NCBI GenBank assembly: GCA_905250125.1
Contig: CAJNOL010000347.1
Coordinates: forward strand, 64,924-128,923
Length of the DNA: 64,000 nt
Direction of reading: 5' to 3'
DNA from: Rotaria sordida
Taxonomy: Eukaryota > Rotifera > Eurotatoria > Philodinida > Philodinidae
Of the stretch, positions 37,563 through 51,120 are shown one piece after another. The notes beneath the pieces are model-generated. The model was not told the DNA's origin and searched no databases. It saw nothing but the letters and a program-made list of their open reading frames with translations. The translations under genes and the position numbers were made by a program. Within the stretch, counting starts at the first letter, position 1, and each line of letters opens with the position of its first letter.

Positions 37563-40500
37563 TTATTTTTGATGTTTTGCTTTGTAAACAGTTCCTTTGG
37601 CAACAAGAAGTTGCACACGTTCAGGTGTTTTTCGTCGTGTTTCAGGTACGGATATAAAAGCAAGTAACCAAAAAGCACAACTCATTATACCATAAACGAG
37701 AAATAAAAATGCACCCACCGCATGCTTTAAGATAAAAAAAGACAAATCAAAATTAATATCTTATTTCTCGAAAGAAAGAAAAAAAAAGCTTATTTTACTT
37801 ACAAAAAGTGGAACAAATGTCATGATTATGCAAAACATTGATAACCAATTAACTATAATAGCAATAGCTGACGCATAGGCACGTTCGGATTGAAAAAACA
37901 TTTCTGCTGATAACATCCATGGTATAGCAACTAATCATAACAAAAAAAAAGAATTATTTAATAACAAAAACAAAAAAAAGAAAAATATATACCTGGACCC
38001 ATAGCACAAAAACTGACATGTGTCATCATAGCAAATATTTCCAAAAAAATCATATGATACAAAGGAATCTATAATTAAATATATATTTTTGATAAATACA
38101 AAAAAAACAAAGTACTCTTAATGACAACTACATTAGTTAATTGTTTCAAACAGCTATCTTTATTAAGACTAGTACTAGAAAACATGAAAAGTGGAAGTCG
38201 ACATAATGAACATACAGACGATAAACAGGAGGAAATTTCAGCACGAGAACGTTCAGCACGCAAAAAAAAAGATAAATATGACGTCTATTGAAGGATCCAT
38301 GGATGAATAGTGGCGGACAAAAGTTTACAGCAGTTGTTTTTTTTTTACGTTTTCTAGTGGATGGTAATAGTTAGTAAGAATCTGAAAAAATATTTGTGTC
38401 CAAAAACCAGCCGTCTGGCTACCATTCGAAGATTTTATTTGATAGAGCAACTGATTCTGAGCAAGCTGAGATGTCTCCAACCTCTCTGTAACCTTCCTTC
38501 ATCGAACTGTATTTAATCTATACGAGATTTCAAAGCGTCAAACATGGCAAAAAAAAATGAAATTTTCAATAAGAGAAAAAATGCTTTTTATGCATTCTTT
38601 AAATTGTCCACATCTCTACGCACACCTTTTACTATCACTTGTTTTTACATTATTAAGTTTTCGGTACTGATCATTTCCGCGTTTATCGTTAACCAATCTA
38701 TAAAAAGTATGCTCTTTAGTCTTTTCAATAATCTGCTGATTTATGAAACATTGTAGGAAAACAATCAAGAATGAATATAGAACATTCCTGATTAATTTTC
38801 AAAATGTTAAGATTTCACTTCTGAAGTTTGTTTTTCTATAATGTTAAGTAATTAACTCAAATCTAGATAGTAATTTTAATAGCCAATGGAGCTTTCTATC
38901 TAATGAATTCTATATCAAAATTTCTAAAAAAATCGGACACAATAGTTTTCAGATCACGAAAGACTTTGTCGGAGCTATTTAATAATACCATTTTAAAGAG
39001 AACAAAATGAAGGATTATCGTATTTTCTATAAACTTTTCTTAAAAAGTTAAGAGGATTGCAAAAACCAAAATTTATCAAAAAACAACCCTTTTTTTTCTA
39101 ATTTCTGTGATACCTTTAACTTTTTAAGGAAAACTCGTAAAAAATGCGGCGATCTCTCATTGTTTTCTCTTCAAAAATGGCAATGTTAAAGAATATCTCC
39201 GACAAAGTTTTCTGGGATTTGAAAACTCCGTTGCATATGAAAATCACTATCTAGATTTGAACTAGGTGCTTAACTTTATAGAAAAAAACCAAAAATACGT
39301 TGTTATGAAACTTTTTTTTGCATCACCTTACATTCGAATTTTATCATAATTTTAATTGACATTTGAAACTTACATCTCTCGATTTAAGAATTGTTATACC
39401 AATAACACATGATGCTCCTGCCATACCAATTAAACCATCTATAATTAAATAAAAATTGAATAGGTTTTCTAATCTTTTTTTTTTTGTTCTAATGACTTAC
39501 AAAGATAAAGTGATCGACGTCCAACTTTATCAAGAATAAAAACTAATGATATAGCTACAGCTACATATGTAATACCACATGAAAGCATAGCATATGATGC
39601 ATATTCCATTTTTAATTGTGCACGAGAAAGAATAATATCTCCAAAGAAAAAGATCTATTAAAAAAAATAAAAAACAATAAATTCTATTTTCGAAATCTAT
39701 TCTAAAAATTAAAAGAAAAAATAACATACAACAAAACTTCCAGTAAAATGTTGAGCAACATGTGTCATGGCTAATATAAGAAGACATTTACGAAGAAGAG
39801 GTTTTGACCATAAATCACGAATTGAAATCTAATTTACAAAAGAGAAAATATTTAATATTTCTAGGGTTTTTTTATTATTATTACTTTTATTGAATTTGTT
39901 TCAATATTATGAAAATCTGCTTCCATTTCATGAATTTCCGCTTGAACATCATCAAGATTTTTTTCTCGACGAAACCATTTTAGAGCTAAATAAAAAATTA
40001 TTTTTTCTTTTGTTTCTTATGAAATAAATAATCAAATAAATCAAAAATAAAACCTCGTGCAGCTGCTCCTCGACGTTTTTTTTTTAAAAGAAATTTTGGT
40101 GTTTCATGTGTAAATATTAATAAAGTACATTGAAGTATACTGAAGATAATGGGTACAGCTATTTGTATATAACAAAGTAAAGAATAAAAACACAAAAAAA
40201 TAGAAAGAAAAGAACAAACCAAAAAGATAATTCCATAGATGTGGACGGCCTAAGATAATATCTAATCCAAGTACTTGAGCTAACAATACAGCAAAAGCTA
40301 CAAATAATTGAAAACAGGCACCGAATGAACCACGTACACGTAATGGAGCAATTTCATTTATATAAATAGGTCCCACTGTTGTTCCGAAACCTTTTATTTT
40401 GCAAAAACAAAAAAGAAATATTTTTTCAAATGAAACAACCGCAATTAACCAACCTGCAGAAAATCCAATTAAAATCCGTCCTACTATAAATGCTTCAAAT

Positions 40501-43069
40501 GAAGCTATATATTTACTAATCACCATTAAAACCGAACCAATTATAGCTGGAATATTATTTAGAAGTAAACCAGTTTTTCTAAAAATTAAAGAAAAGTTTA
40601 AAAATCTGTTGAACTAATAATGCTGAATTCATGAGTATGTACAACAAAATAAAAAATAACTGATGAGTAAATTCCTAAGCGACGCTTCTTGTCTTTTCTA
40701 TTTCGTTTTAATTTCTGGAGAATGACGAACGACAAGCTTTCATGCACAATGTTTCTTTAATAGAGATGTACGGGACCAAGTTTTTGATTCCAGTTTCGGT
40801 AAATCTTATCTAACGCATGGGCCGAACGTTTTGAGAGAAAATATTTGTTTACTTTTTTTAGATCCTTTGAAAGTGTTTCCAACGAGTCAAAAGCTATGGA
40901 TTACGACCAGCATGTTGTGCACTTTCCAAATATGGCCTTAAAAATTTTATGTCAGTTTTTGTTCGAAAGTAGTGAGGACTTTTTTTAAAACACTAGAAAA
41001 TTAGATTGAATTGTGAAGCAATAGGCTTGTACTAAACTTTATAAGTTTTCTTTCGAATGTGCCAAAAATTATTGAAATCGGTCGTTTTGTCGAGTGAACA
41101 CTTCTTTACAAAAAAATGTCATATTGAACTAAGCTGTAGCTTTTACCTAAGTGGAACTATAGACACTCTGCCCAGAACTCTTTTTGCTATACAAAATGCG
41201 TTTTGGTCAAAAAGTCGATCTTTTGAAAAATAACGATTTAAGAGAAATGGAAATTGTCTTGATCTATAGAAAGACTCCAACAGTACATGTTATAGAGTGG
41301 TTTCTGCTCTACGAGCTGATATATTACAAAATCTTTCAACATTTATTTTCGAGTTGCAATAGTGAAAATACGAAAGTGCACGAAAAAATTTTTTGCCCAA
41401 ACTATTTTTTGGACGATTCAAAAGATTATCTCGCTGGTCTTAAGAAAACTTCTCAATCTACATTCGGAAAGAGCACAAAATTCTAATCATAGTCCATAGC
41501 TTTTGAATTTCTCTGAAACACTTTCAAAACACTCAAGAATAAACAAACATTTTGTTTCAAAACTTTCGACCTATCCATTAGTCCGAATCCTGATGATTTA
41601 AGTTTTTCGGCTCAGGATCTAGAGAAAACTATTCCAGAATTTATTCGTATTACATCTAAAAAAAATTCTTCGATACTCGTTTAGTCGACGACTAGCATAT
41701 TGTTTGGATCATATCTCTTGAATTACATTCTGATTGATATAATTTATAAGATGAATCGCTTAAAACCATAGAATACTTAACTATAATCTTTGGTTCCGAT
41801 TAGGACAACTTTTTTTTCTACTAGTTTCGGTCCCACACATCTCTACTCTCTAAACATATGTCAAACTCGTCTAATTTAATCTGCTGTTAAAATTTACTTG
41901 AATAGAAAATATAAAATTTTCTCCACTATGGGTAGTTCTATAAAATATATGTCACCATCGATACTGTTTCTTATTCTAGACAAAGGTGCTATGCACAATA
42001 TTCTATAAAATGGAATATGAGAAAGTCATTCTATACTGTTCTCTGAATGAAAACAGTTAAATACCAGTATCATATTAAAAATTATTCGCAAAAAAATATT
42101 TCAATGATTGATAGACATGTTTTTGTCTTATTACATGAAAGCTATTAACGAAATTCCTGTACGATTCAAAATGTGAAATACGATGGAATTGCTTACAGTT
42201 TTAGTAGCATATCGATTCGTCTTTGCGGCATGAAACATATCAATATAATGCGTTTTCGATAGTACTTTTAACATATTACAATGTCTCATTACAGATTTCT
42301 TAAAAAAGTAAGAAACATGGCTAATTCATTTTTTTTTCAATCATATTTTACAATAATCTCCTAAAATATTTTTTATATTTGTCATAGTCTATGAAAATTC
42401 GAATTCTTCGAAACTAAAATATCAATTAACTTACCGACCAAATCGATCACTTAATGGCAAAGCTACAAGACCACCCAAAACTCCTCCAAGTGCAACAACT
42501 GATATAGCTGTTGCGTATAAAATATCTTGATTATATGCACTTATTGTTGAATTGTAACGTTTTACAGAAACTTCATTTATATAATTCTTAATTAACTATA
42601 AAAAATAGAAAATATGAATTATTAACAAAGAATATCTTTTTCTTTGAATCATCTTTACTTCTGATGGAGCATTCATAACACCAAGTGCATAACCAAATTG
42701 AGCACCTGTACCAATCATAGCAGCAAACATAGCTAATAATAATGTTCGAGTAAAGCCAAGATTTTTTGATTTTAAATTAATCGGTTGAACAATTTCAATA
42801 GTTGATCCATTTAAATCATCATTTTGTTTATTTTGATTTTCCAATTTTTCTTCTTTTATTTCTTCTTCAACCTTTTCTGATGAATCGGATTCATCATTTT
42901 CTGATAATTCTTCATCGTTTATTTTTTCTTCATCTATTTCATTAATATTTTTTTTTTCATCATTCTTATTAACATTCTCTTTATCAGTATTCTTCGATGA
43001 ATCAAATAAACGTTCACGATCATTAGATGCATCTTTTTCTTTATCTTTACGAATTTCGTCTTTCGACAT
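37563..43069 (-). CDS. GLUT/SLC2-like transporter (copy B, diverged substrate motif)
   Basis: Exons in gene order: 42659-43069, 42435-42595, 40454-40578, 40220-40390, 40054-40158, 39885-39985, 39730-39828, 39501-39654, 39374-39438, 37993-38068, 37803-37930, 37563-37724; 585 aa. The frame extends to a TTG at 43084, but the first ATG (MSKDEIRKDK) is at 43069. About 110 residues of Lys/Glu/Asp-rich N-terminal tail precede helix 1. Family marks: NAPSE, DRFGRK, GRILIGFSAG, NEIAPLRVRGS, HETPKFLL, DKVGRRSL, VPETRRKT. The helix-7 QQ-SGINA signature is replaced by AQHFTGSFVIFFF and GPG-PW by GPVAIPW, so its substrate probably differs from copy A. Two big introns (38069-39373, 40579-42434) hold foldback elements. 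Confidence 0.9.
38830..39290. repeat. Foldback element in a GLUT-B intron
   Basis: Left arm (TTCTATAATGTTAAG at 38834, CAAATCTAGATAGT at 38859, ACTTTGTCGGAG near 38958) matches the reverse complement of the right arm ending near 39285. Arms exceed 200 bp around a centre near 39085, almost without loop. Fills a good part of the intron 38069-39373. Confidence 0.85.
40760..41850. repeat. Long inverted-repeat element in a second GLUT-B intron
   Basis: Ends read AGAGATGT-CGGGACC at 40762 and its inverse near 41840. Further inside, TTTGAAAGTGTTTC and CAAAAGCTATGGA at 40866-40902 pair with 41485-41525. About 1.1 kb. Its interior at 41395-41450 resembles the 13688-14124 element. An open frame (41184-41486) is present but matches nothing I know. 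Confidence 0.75.
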
Positions 43070-46000
43070 TTTCTCGTTTTTCAAAATCTTGAAAAAGACA
43101 AAACAAAATTTTACTTATGAATAAAATATAAACTAACATTCTCACTTTATAACCAATTAGAATAATGTATTTTCACTTGATAAAATAATACATTTGAATT
43201 GAACAATGATTAAAACTAAAGAAAAACCAAAACAAGAATGAGACAAACTATTGGATACATTGGACTATTATCAATAATGGTATCATTGGGAATGTTTCAA
43301 TTAACCATAACCAATGGAATTCATCCCAAGAGGACGCTATGAATCAGTACATATATTATTATTCAATGACATTTTTACAGAGATATTCCGAGTAGGAGGA
43401 CGTCAGGAGAAATAAACTTCTATCTTGAAAAAATTTATCGTTTTTATCCAGAAGAGTTCCAGCCTTTTATTGTCTCTTTTTATTCACTAATTCTCAAAAA
43501 AATCGATCAAACTCGCTCCTCGAATATTTGGTCAACTTTAGCAGAAATCTTCTAATCGGTCCCTTGAGTAATCGAGTTTTCATCCCACAATTCTGGTAAC
43601 TTCGAGATATCCTAGAATTTTTTTCTGAAATACATGAAAAAGATACAAGATCGCTTCTTTTATGTAGCTAGTATTACATGAAAAGTTCTATCCAAAATGA
43701 TGTCAGATGAATATGCTCTAGATGTGCGCTTTCGAATAGTTTATTCAATAAATGAAAAAAATGGTTTTGGCTATTTATTCTTTTTTTCTAGGATAGGTCT
43801 TTGGATAGATGATTTTAATTAGATATATTTGCAAGAGAGAAACAGCTGATTTTTATCGTTAATCAGTTTCAAATAAAAAGACTTATTAACGCTTTAACTG
43901 TTAATTTGTTTTTATTATGGAAATTAAACAGTAAAAGTTTAAAAAGGAGAACTGTCGATAAGGCTATTCTTTCGTCCAAAATACTTTTGAAAAAGAATTA
44001 CATATTCTGAATCATCCTGAAATTCTGAGTAAGAATAAGATGTCTTTTTTTCTATTGAGAGTCGACTTTCAATTTTCACCCGTAGTTTCGTACCTATAGG
44101 AGACTCTAAAACCATCAAAAATTGTTTTTCTCCGATTTGTTTTGATTCACACAACATCAAATGCAGAATTTGATGCTGATTATAAATTTCTGATTGAAAT
44201 TCGAAAAAAATGGAGTTCTCATGGAGAAAAGCTTAATTTACTATAGGATACTAATAGAGTACTATACCCAGCTACCATCCTTAGGGAACCTAATAATGAT
44301 ATTGAAAAGCCTAAAATACACTCAGTTATGTTCCAATTCACCTTTCCAATCAGAAGCATGTTAAAAAATGCTGTTTATTTTTGGACAATTTGACCTTATA
44401 CACTACAGGATGATAAAATCTCTAATCAATGAGTGATCTATATATAGATCGATGCAGTTTTTCATGTTCATTCTGAATACGACTTGAAAAATGAGAAAAG
44501 CAAATGAAGAACATGGTCAAACACAAGAAATACTGACGTGAGATCAGATTTCATAAACGATACTCTCTGTTGTTTGTCGTTTTTCTTTCCGTCAGTAACA
44601 CGGAACTCATCAACTTTCACATATTAGTTAGTAATTGATGTTACACTGATGTTGACAGAATTGTTGGCCGCTGTAAAAAGCAGTATTGGTCCCGGTCGAC
44701 ATGTAAAGCCCATTCTGTGTTCGACTGGATGTCTTTTTTTGGTTTTTTTAAAATTTTTTATATTATTCAGCATCTTAAAGTGTTGCGATAAATAATAACT
44801 GATATGTACAAGAACAATAATATATAAATTAATTGGTGAATAAATCCATGTCGAACTAGTCGCGATGGAAGTAGTAGGAAAAATGTGAAAAGTTGGTGAT
44901 AAGGCAAAAGTCGATAAGCATAGAGAAAGATAAAGCTGTTAAACTATATGATATAGTATATTTGAGTCGTGTTCGTCTTCGTCAGTTGTTTCTGCATCTG
45001 AAACATCAGAATAATCTACAGCATCAATTAATGAGATGTAGTATTTGGATGATCGAGATTGTAGTTGTTGTGAATTATACCTAGCAAAAGCTAGATAATA
45101 CATAACTGAAGTTATGTGAGTGCAACAACCAACTACATGACTCTCGTTTGGGTATTTAGAATATCATCTCATAACCTTTCTTGTATTATATGATATGATA
45201 TGTACAAGTCGTATTTCACAGCAGTCCTGTGACGAGATTGTATTTATGCTCGTAAAAGATCCCGCCTTTTAATTTGTTACTTTTACGAGATATGCTACAT
45301 CCTCTGATAAATGTTCTATAGTGTAGGAACGAACTTGTTTTAACTGGTATATTCCCCGTGTCAACTCTTGTAATTCATCAAAAAATTCATTTTTGAAAGA
45401 TCATCAACACTGTTGGTGGCGTTTCAATTGATCTTTTTCGATTGTTTTCCATTTTTATCTTTAAGTTTTTCGATATATTCCTTTATTCTATTCATCTCAC
45501 CAGCCAATTATAGAGTTTTTTTGGCAATTTCTTTATTTTTGCTAGCATCTTTAACAAATACTGATCGATAACAGTTTATCAGCGCACATACAATTTTGAA
45601 ATAGTTTTCTATTTTCTTTATCGATGTATAAGTTTTTCTTTGACTCTTGGAAAGATGAGAGATTTGAATCGGACTCTCGCTTCATACTAATTATGAGCGT
45701 ACTGAAGCAGCCTATAATAGTCACATCGACCGTTTTCATGCTTAATTTACGAGTTTGATTCCATGGTAGAGCCAGAGGATGCTTAGGGTCTCTTAGCGAG
45801 ATTTTGGAAAATGTGCTTTTTTCTTCGAAAATCTCATAAGAGCGGGAAGAGTTGAGCCCTCCTTAGCTCATAATTCAGACTCCACCACTGATTTAATTGT
45901 CCTGTATAGATGACGTCACAAAATTACTTATCAGTCGAAAGATAAAACCTGTAAAAATTGGCTTTTTGAAGGAGGAGGGATGAAATCTATATTTTTTACG

Positions 46001-46321
46001 ACAGACGAAGCCAAAATTAATAGAAAAAACTAATCGAAAATTGCTATAAAAAGAGTAAACGGTTTGAATCGGCGGTTCTGCTAAAACAACCAGTATTGAG
46101 TACACATCGAAGATAGATATGATTTGATGTTATCATCATATATTTATTATATCAAATAACTCTTATCGAAATTTTCTTATTATCATATTAATGACAGAAT
46201 CGTGTAATAGAACTTTACTTTTACTATCAATTCATATAGATGCAAAGTTTATGTAAGATTTTTATAACGAATTACAGTATCTTCATTACAACTTTCAGTA
46301 TTCTCCAAATCATTTTTTCTA
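43070..46321. other. Gene-free stretch upstream of GLUT-B with dispersed repeat
   Basis: No intact gene recognised. Holds one copy of the dispersed repeat (43930-44560). Short open frames near 44893 and 45893 have no recognisable content. Confidence 0.5.
43930..44560 (-). repeat. Dispersed repeat, copy 1 (inverted relative to copy 2)
   Basis: The reverse complement of this segment aligns end to end with 57440-58110, roughly three quarters identical by eye. Shared blocks include ACATGCTTCTGATTGGAAAG, TTTTTCAAAAGTATTTTGGA and GATTCAGAATATGT. Substitutions fall on all codon positions in any frame, so neither copy looks under protein selection. Family unknown. Confidence 0.8.
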
Positions 46322-46816
46322 GGTATGAATGATCGACAATATAAAGCAGTCGAACGAGATAATTTTATATGTAATTGTATAAAAACTGGTTATCAAGGGA
46401 CGTTTTGTCGTATAAATTTCTATTATTGTTTATTATTAATTAATAGAATTATATATATTAACAACAAGGTTGTCATGATACAAATGATTCATGTCAAAAT
46501 AGTAGATCATCTATAGATAATCAATGTTTATATAATTTATTAACAAAAGGTGATTTTTGTGAAATAATCATAGATAGAAATTCAGTAAATAGTCAAATAC
46601 AAAAAAGAAAATAGTCCTTTAAAAATTTGGTTAATTATTGATTTATGCATTGTTAGTATTATAATTATTGCTAGTTTAATATATAGTCATAAAAAATTAT
46701 TTATGTTACAAGAACAACGAACAAATTCAATTAATACTGAACTTAATTATAAATCTAATGGAAAATAAAATAATGAACATGAATTTATTAGTGTAACATT
46801 AAGTCAAACTTCATAA
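46322..46816 (+). pseudogene. EGF-like/transmembrane protein relic
   Basis: Follows an acceptor-like ttttttctag. Reads MNDRQYKAVERDNFICNC then KTGYQGTFC, an EGF C-x-C-x5-GY-G-xxC ending, then after a frame change CHDTNDSCQNS, CLYNLLTKGDFC, and after another a single membrane helix (PLKIWLIIDLCIVSIIIIAS) with a short polar tail. At least two frameshifts and several stops break it. Probably a degraded EGF-TM receptor gene, its 5' exons not found. Confidence 0.5.
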
Positions 46817-46934
46817 AATACAAGATATATATACTCAAAAATAATTATTTATTAATAAGAAAAAAATTTAAAAAAATAAATCAATAAATAAGTTTATTCT
46901 AGATTATAATAAAAAAAAACAAAAATCAAATTAA

Positions 46935-48262
46935 TTCGTTGAATTTAAATAATTTGCAATTTGATTATAAATGAATTGTATTGATATAGATGATGATTGA
47001 ATTTGAGCATAGTTTAAACGTTGATCTTAATTTATAACAAGATTTGTAATAGTTATTGATACTTTTATATCTATTGTAAATTGTTCAGTTGACATTTGAT
47101 AACGAACATCACGAGTTTCAGAACGTTGTCAATAAAAATATGATATCATATAAATAATATTTATCTTTACCACAATTAAATGTAATAAGAATAGAATCAG
47201 ATTGATATTTTTTTTCTAATATTTCTGAATGAATTAATACACATACTGCACTTTTATTGACAATTTCAATTGAATGTGAACTACCTTCTAATCACTATTG
47301 AGATTGGGCATGTTTTGATGTAAATAGAAAACTATTAACTAATGGATGATTAAGTTCAACTACTTGTATATCATCTGCTGTTGATTATTCATTATATTTA
47401 ACATAAATCAGAAAATGCCACTTGAAGAATATTTTCTACTACTCAATCAATGATAACAATATGACGACCAATGTCTACTTGTTGTCATATCCATTTTGGC
47501 TGCTTCAATAGGAAATGTTGATGTATAATTTATATAAACTGTTTGATTGTTATGAAATGGATAAGTTAATATATGATTTTAATTAAAAGTTATATATTTG
47601 ATATTTAAACTATCGAACACATGATTAAATATGATTATGTGTATCTGATACAATAATAATTGCTTCAATAGACATATTTTGAATAGCTTTTTGATTATGA
47701 GAAGGCGGATTAGTTGATACATTAAATAATTGAATTGATAAAGTTGATGTTAAATGAAAATAACGAATACAATGATTTGAATCAAATTAATGACGACATT
47801 CATTACTATATTTACAAGTTTGTTGAACAAATTTTGTTTAATTTGTATTATTAATTATCTTTAATTTTACATTTAAGTAGACAAAATATGTAAATTTATG
47901 TAATTCATAATAATTTTTGTTTACTTACTATGAATTTTTTGATAGAATTTTTTTAAAAATGTTCTATTGATCGAACTATACATTGATTTTTATATTTACA
48001 TGGTATAAGAAAATCAGATAGACCTTCATGTCTATAAATACGATAATGTTCTAGATTTGTTTAATTTATTACATTCTTTACTATATTTACATGCAATTGT
48101 ATGATGTACAGTATGTGTAAATTGATTTGCATGTTCATTATTTCTATCTCAATCATGATAAAGTTCTGACCAACGATAAGGATGTGAATATTTTTCATTA
48201 TATTCTGCTGGATTTTCATAGTGCAAAGGACAATTATGACCATATTTACAAGAATTTAATTG
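46935..48262 (-). pseudogene. Relic of a protein with repeated CKYxxxC zinc-finger-like motifs
   Basis: Minus-strand translation shows CKYGHNCPLHYENPAEY then NEKYSHPYRWSELYHD near 48262-48140, CKYSKECN near 48080, IPCKYKNQC near 48000 and CKYSNEC near 47810. The C-x5-C, NP and HP spacing recalls PBZ-type fingers found in poly(ADP-ribose)-binding proteins. The remainder to 46935 is residual coding-like sequence. Many stops (for instance after YHD) and frame changes show it is dead. Tail-to-tail with the EGF-TM relic. Confidence 0.45.
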
Positions 48263-50266
48263 TTTAAAATTGGTTAAACTATTTATATTAAATACATAAA
48301 GTATGCAGTTAAATGTATTACATCTATCATATCAATAGGCCTTGAACTATGAAATAGCTTAGAATTTATGTCTTTTGTAATATTCTTCAGTATTGTCAAA
48401 TTAATATAAAATAGCTCCATCACTTTCGCTTCTTTTTTGTGTGTTATGAACTGTTTTCTTGTGAAATATGATTTAAAAGGAGTGTTAAAGTATAGGAATA
48501 AAAATTTAGACTTCTCTTTCTCCACTCCGCGGAAGGTGACAACCGCTAGTCAGAGACTATTACAGATATCTTAGCAACACTTCTTCTTCCTTCTCCATAT
48601 CACAGACTAGAGAACTCAATCGACTGAGATTTTAATAAAAAACAAAAATTTTCAAAAGATATTGCGTTTTTCAACTCAATTTTCTTTTTTTTGAAAATCT
48701 CATGTAATTCTTCCATTCGCTAAAATAATTCTGCAATGAACAATAAAAGATAATATTATCATCACCCTGAAAAACTTTCTTTATATTCAACAAAATGTTT
48801 TTGTTTAGCTCTCCTAGTTCATCACTAATTACAACATTATAATCAATTACTTTTTCTAATTCTAATTCTATTCCTAACTGAACCTTCTTAATCATCAATA
48901 TCTGTTAACACTTTTTGCAAGTACTAGTATTAGTTCATCATTATATACAAAGTAGTATACATCTGTATGGATCGAATTTGTTTTGAAATAAGTGTCATCG
49001 ACATATGTTGTTATTAAAAATGAAAAAACAAACATAACTTTATCTTGAAAAGATTTTTGATTCTACAACTAAAAATTAAAAAAAAGACTATCAAATTCGA
49101 CAGAATTGAAGGTTTTGCAAATTATCAAAAACATTTTACCAAACATTTGTTTATACATCAATTACTTTACTCAAAATATGTTTGCTCAGTTATATGTTAA
49201 TAATTTATTCAATACAATTAGATGAGTGATCTGTGGATAGGCCATATATTCCAAGAGAAAAAAAAATCACGAATCGATTTTCTTCATTTCGATCCGGTCC
49301 ATTGAGACCTTTGTCACAGACTATGACAGATGTTGTTGATCTAAGAGCACAGATTAACATTTCCTCGTAATATAAGAACTGCTTCCTTATTGTACTGAAT
49401 GTATTGCATCCTTGAAAATTATGTTGAAAATAAATATTTTATATGACGAAAATTCAAAAGAAAAAATAACAACTTACACTAACAATAATTTCTACCGTGT
49501 AAAATATGACTCAAGAAGATGAAAAAATTTTTTAAGATTATCAAATTTGTTTATGTGATAATCAAAAGTAGTCACGTTTCGTGTCAATAAAATCATAATA
49601 ACAATAAGAGAATATTGAAATATTTTTCCATTAAAAAAATAGACTTTCATAATTGCTATTTATAATTAGGTAATTTTACTCAAAAATATTTGTTCAGGAT
49701 TAATTTTTCTTTTATAAGCGATAAAAATAGAATACTACAATTTCCATCAGATCAATCGCCACACAAAAAGTACAAATTAAAAGTTTTTAGAAATATTAGA
49801 AATGTCAGAAATTTTAAAGCTTTCGTGGGTGTGCAATGTGAGTGTGACTGTTCCTACGTATACAGATGTGGACATGGAGAACACTAACACTAAACACTCA
49901 TATTGAGACCCACATCCTCATACCCTTCTCTATGTTGTCTCTAATATGAACTATCCAACAATAACAATAACCAAGTAAACAAGTGTAGATGTAGTATTAA
50001 CAGAAGACAAGAAAATACTTAAGAAAGCGAGCAAATAGAAATAATCGAATGAGGTCTAAGTAATATACTCGTAACAGATCAGAATATTGAACTGATACGA
50101 AAAAACAAAAGCATAAGAATTTAGATTAGATTTGCAGAAAATACACATTATATCAATTTAGGGTGATTTATTTGTTGAAGATCACCAAAAAAAAAAGAAA
50201 TAGATATAAATAGATGAAAACACAAGTCCTCTTTCAATTGCTTGATCATCTATAGGAATAATAAAT
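48263..50266. other. Gene-free stretch
   Basis: 2 kb of AT-rich sequence. Short frames (for example at 48671-48898 minus and 49690-49887 plus) have no recognisable domain and no splice-supported extension. I see no RNA gene or long inverted repeat. Confidence 0.5.
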
Positions 50267-50997
50267 TCAGCAATTGCCTTGTTGACGAACATTTTCTTGA
50301 TATTGACCTTGATAATTTCCTGGAGGTAAATATTGAGCAACAATGTAGACAGACTGGCCTCCATTAGTATAAGCAACACCTACACCAAGTCTTTTTGTAT
50401 TTCTCCATACAAGTTGTGTAAAATGACCTGTAGACATTGAGAAGCCTCCATTATTGAAATCGTAGTCTTTAATTTCCTGATACCAAGCAATGGGTGCATT
50501 ATATCCTACAATGTTAGAATAAACTTATATAATAAATATAACTGATGATTTCAAGATGACTTACCATTAATTTGCATACCACTTGCCCAGTACAAATTTT
50601 CACCGACACCTTGAGTTCCACTATGCTGAAATTGATTTGTGTCAGCAAGTTTTTGAGCAAATCTTTGAGCCGATCTACTAAGTTCATCATCAAGTGTAAC
50701 AGGTTGAGCACAGTAATAAGAACGAAAGAAATTATGTGCATATAACATTTCATTTTGAAATTGACGTTGTTGTGAGGTGAAGTCTTCGCGTTTGTTCAAG
50801 TGTCGAGGAAAATCTCCATTATCTCGACGAAACATATCGATTGATTGTAAGAATTCATTCACGAGAGAATCATTATGACGAACTTTTGTATTCAACTTTA
50901 AGTCATTTTCGTGATCAACTTGTTTCAATGGTATACCACTAGTGAACATAAATGTTAAGAAAATGATGAAGAATCCAATAAAGATATGTTTGTGCAT
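50267..50997 (-). CDS. Secreted CAP-domain (SCP/GAPR-1-like) protein
   Basis: Two exons, 50565-50997 and 50267-50505, joined in frame (NG|Y); 223 aa. Signal peptide at residues 1-20, a propeptide-like region with a dibasic NKR site near residue 70, then a CAP domain: AHNFFRSYYCAQPVTLDDELSRSAQ, GENLYW (CAP motif), GHFTQLVW (the CAP1 signature with its His), and the Gly-rich NYQGQYQENV C-terminus ending in a Cys. CAP proteins are secreted with diverse roles (lipid binding, defence, reproduction); which applies here is unknown. The domain appears complete. TATA-like box 115 bp upstream. Confidence 0.93.
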
Positions 50998-51110
50998 GAT
51001 TGTTTATCGTCGATTGAGTTATGTATATAATATTTCTTACTCAACGTTATCTGTTTATTTGATTGAATAATGTTAATTTAAAATAAATCTACAGCAATGC
51101 AACGATAATA

Positions 51111-51120
51111 TTTATATATA
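51111..51120 (-). promoter_or_regulatory. Putative TATA box of CAP gene
   Basis: Minus strand reads CTATATATAAATA, an excellent TATA box, about 115 bp before the ATG at 50997. No competing TATA element lies closer. Confidence 0.5.

Noticed and set aside
43070..43084. Upstream start of GLUT-B at 43084
   Set aside because: The codon there is TTG, not ATG; the first ATG in frame is at 43067-43069.
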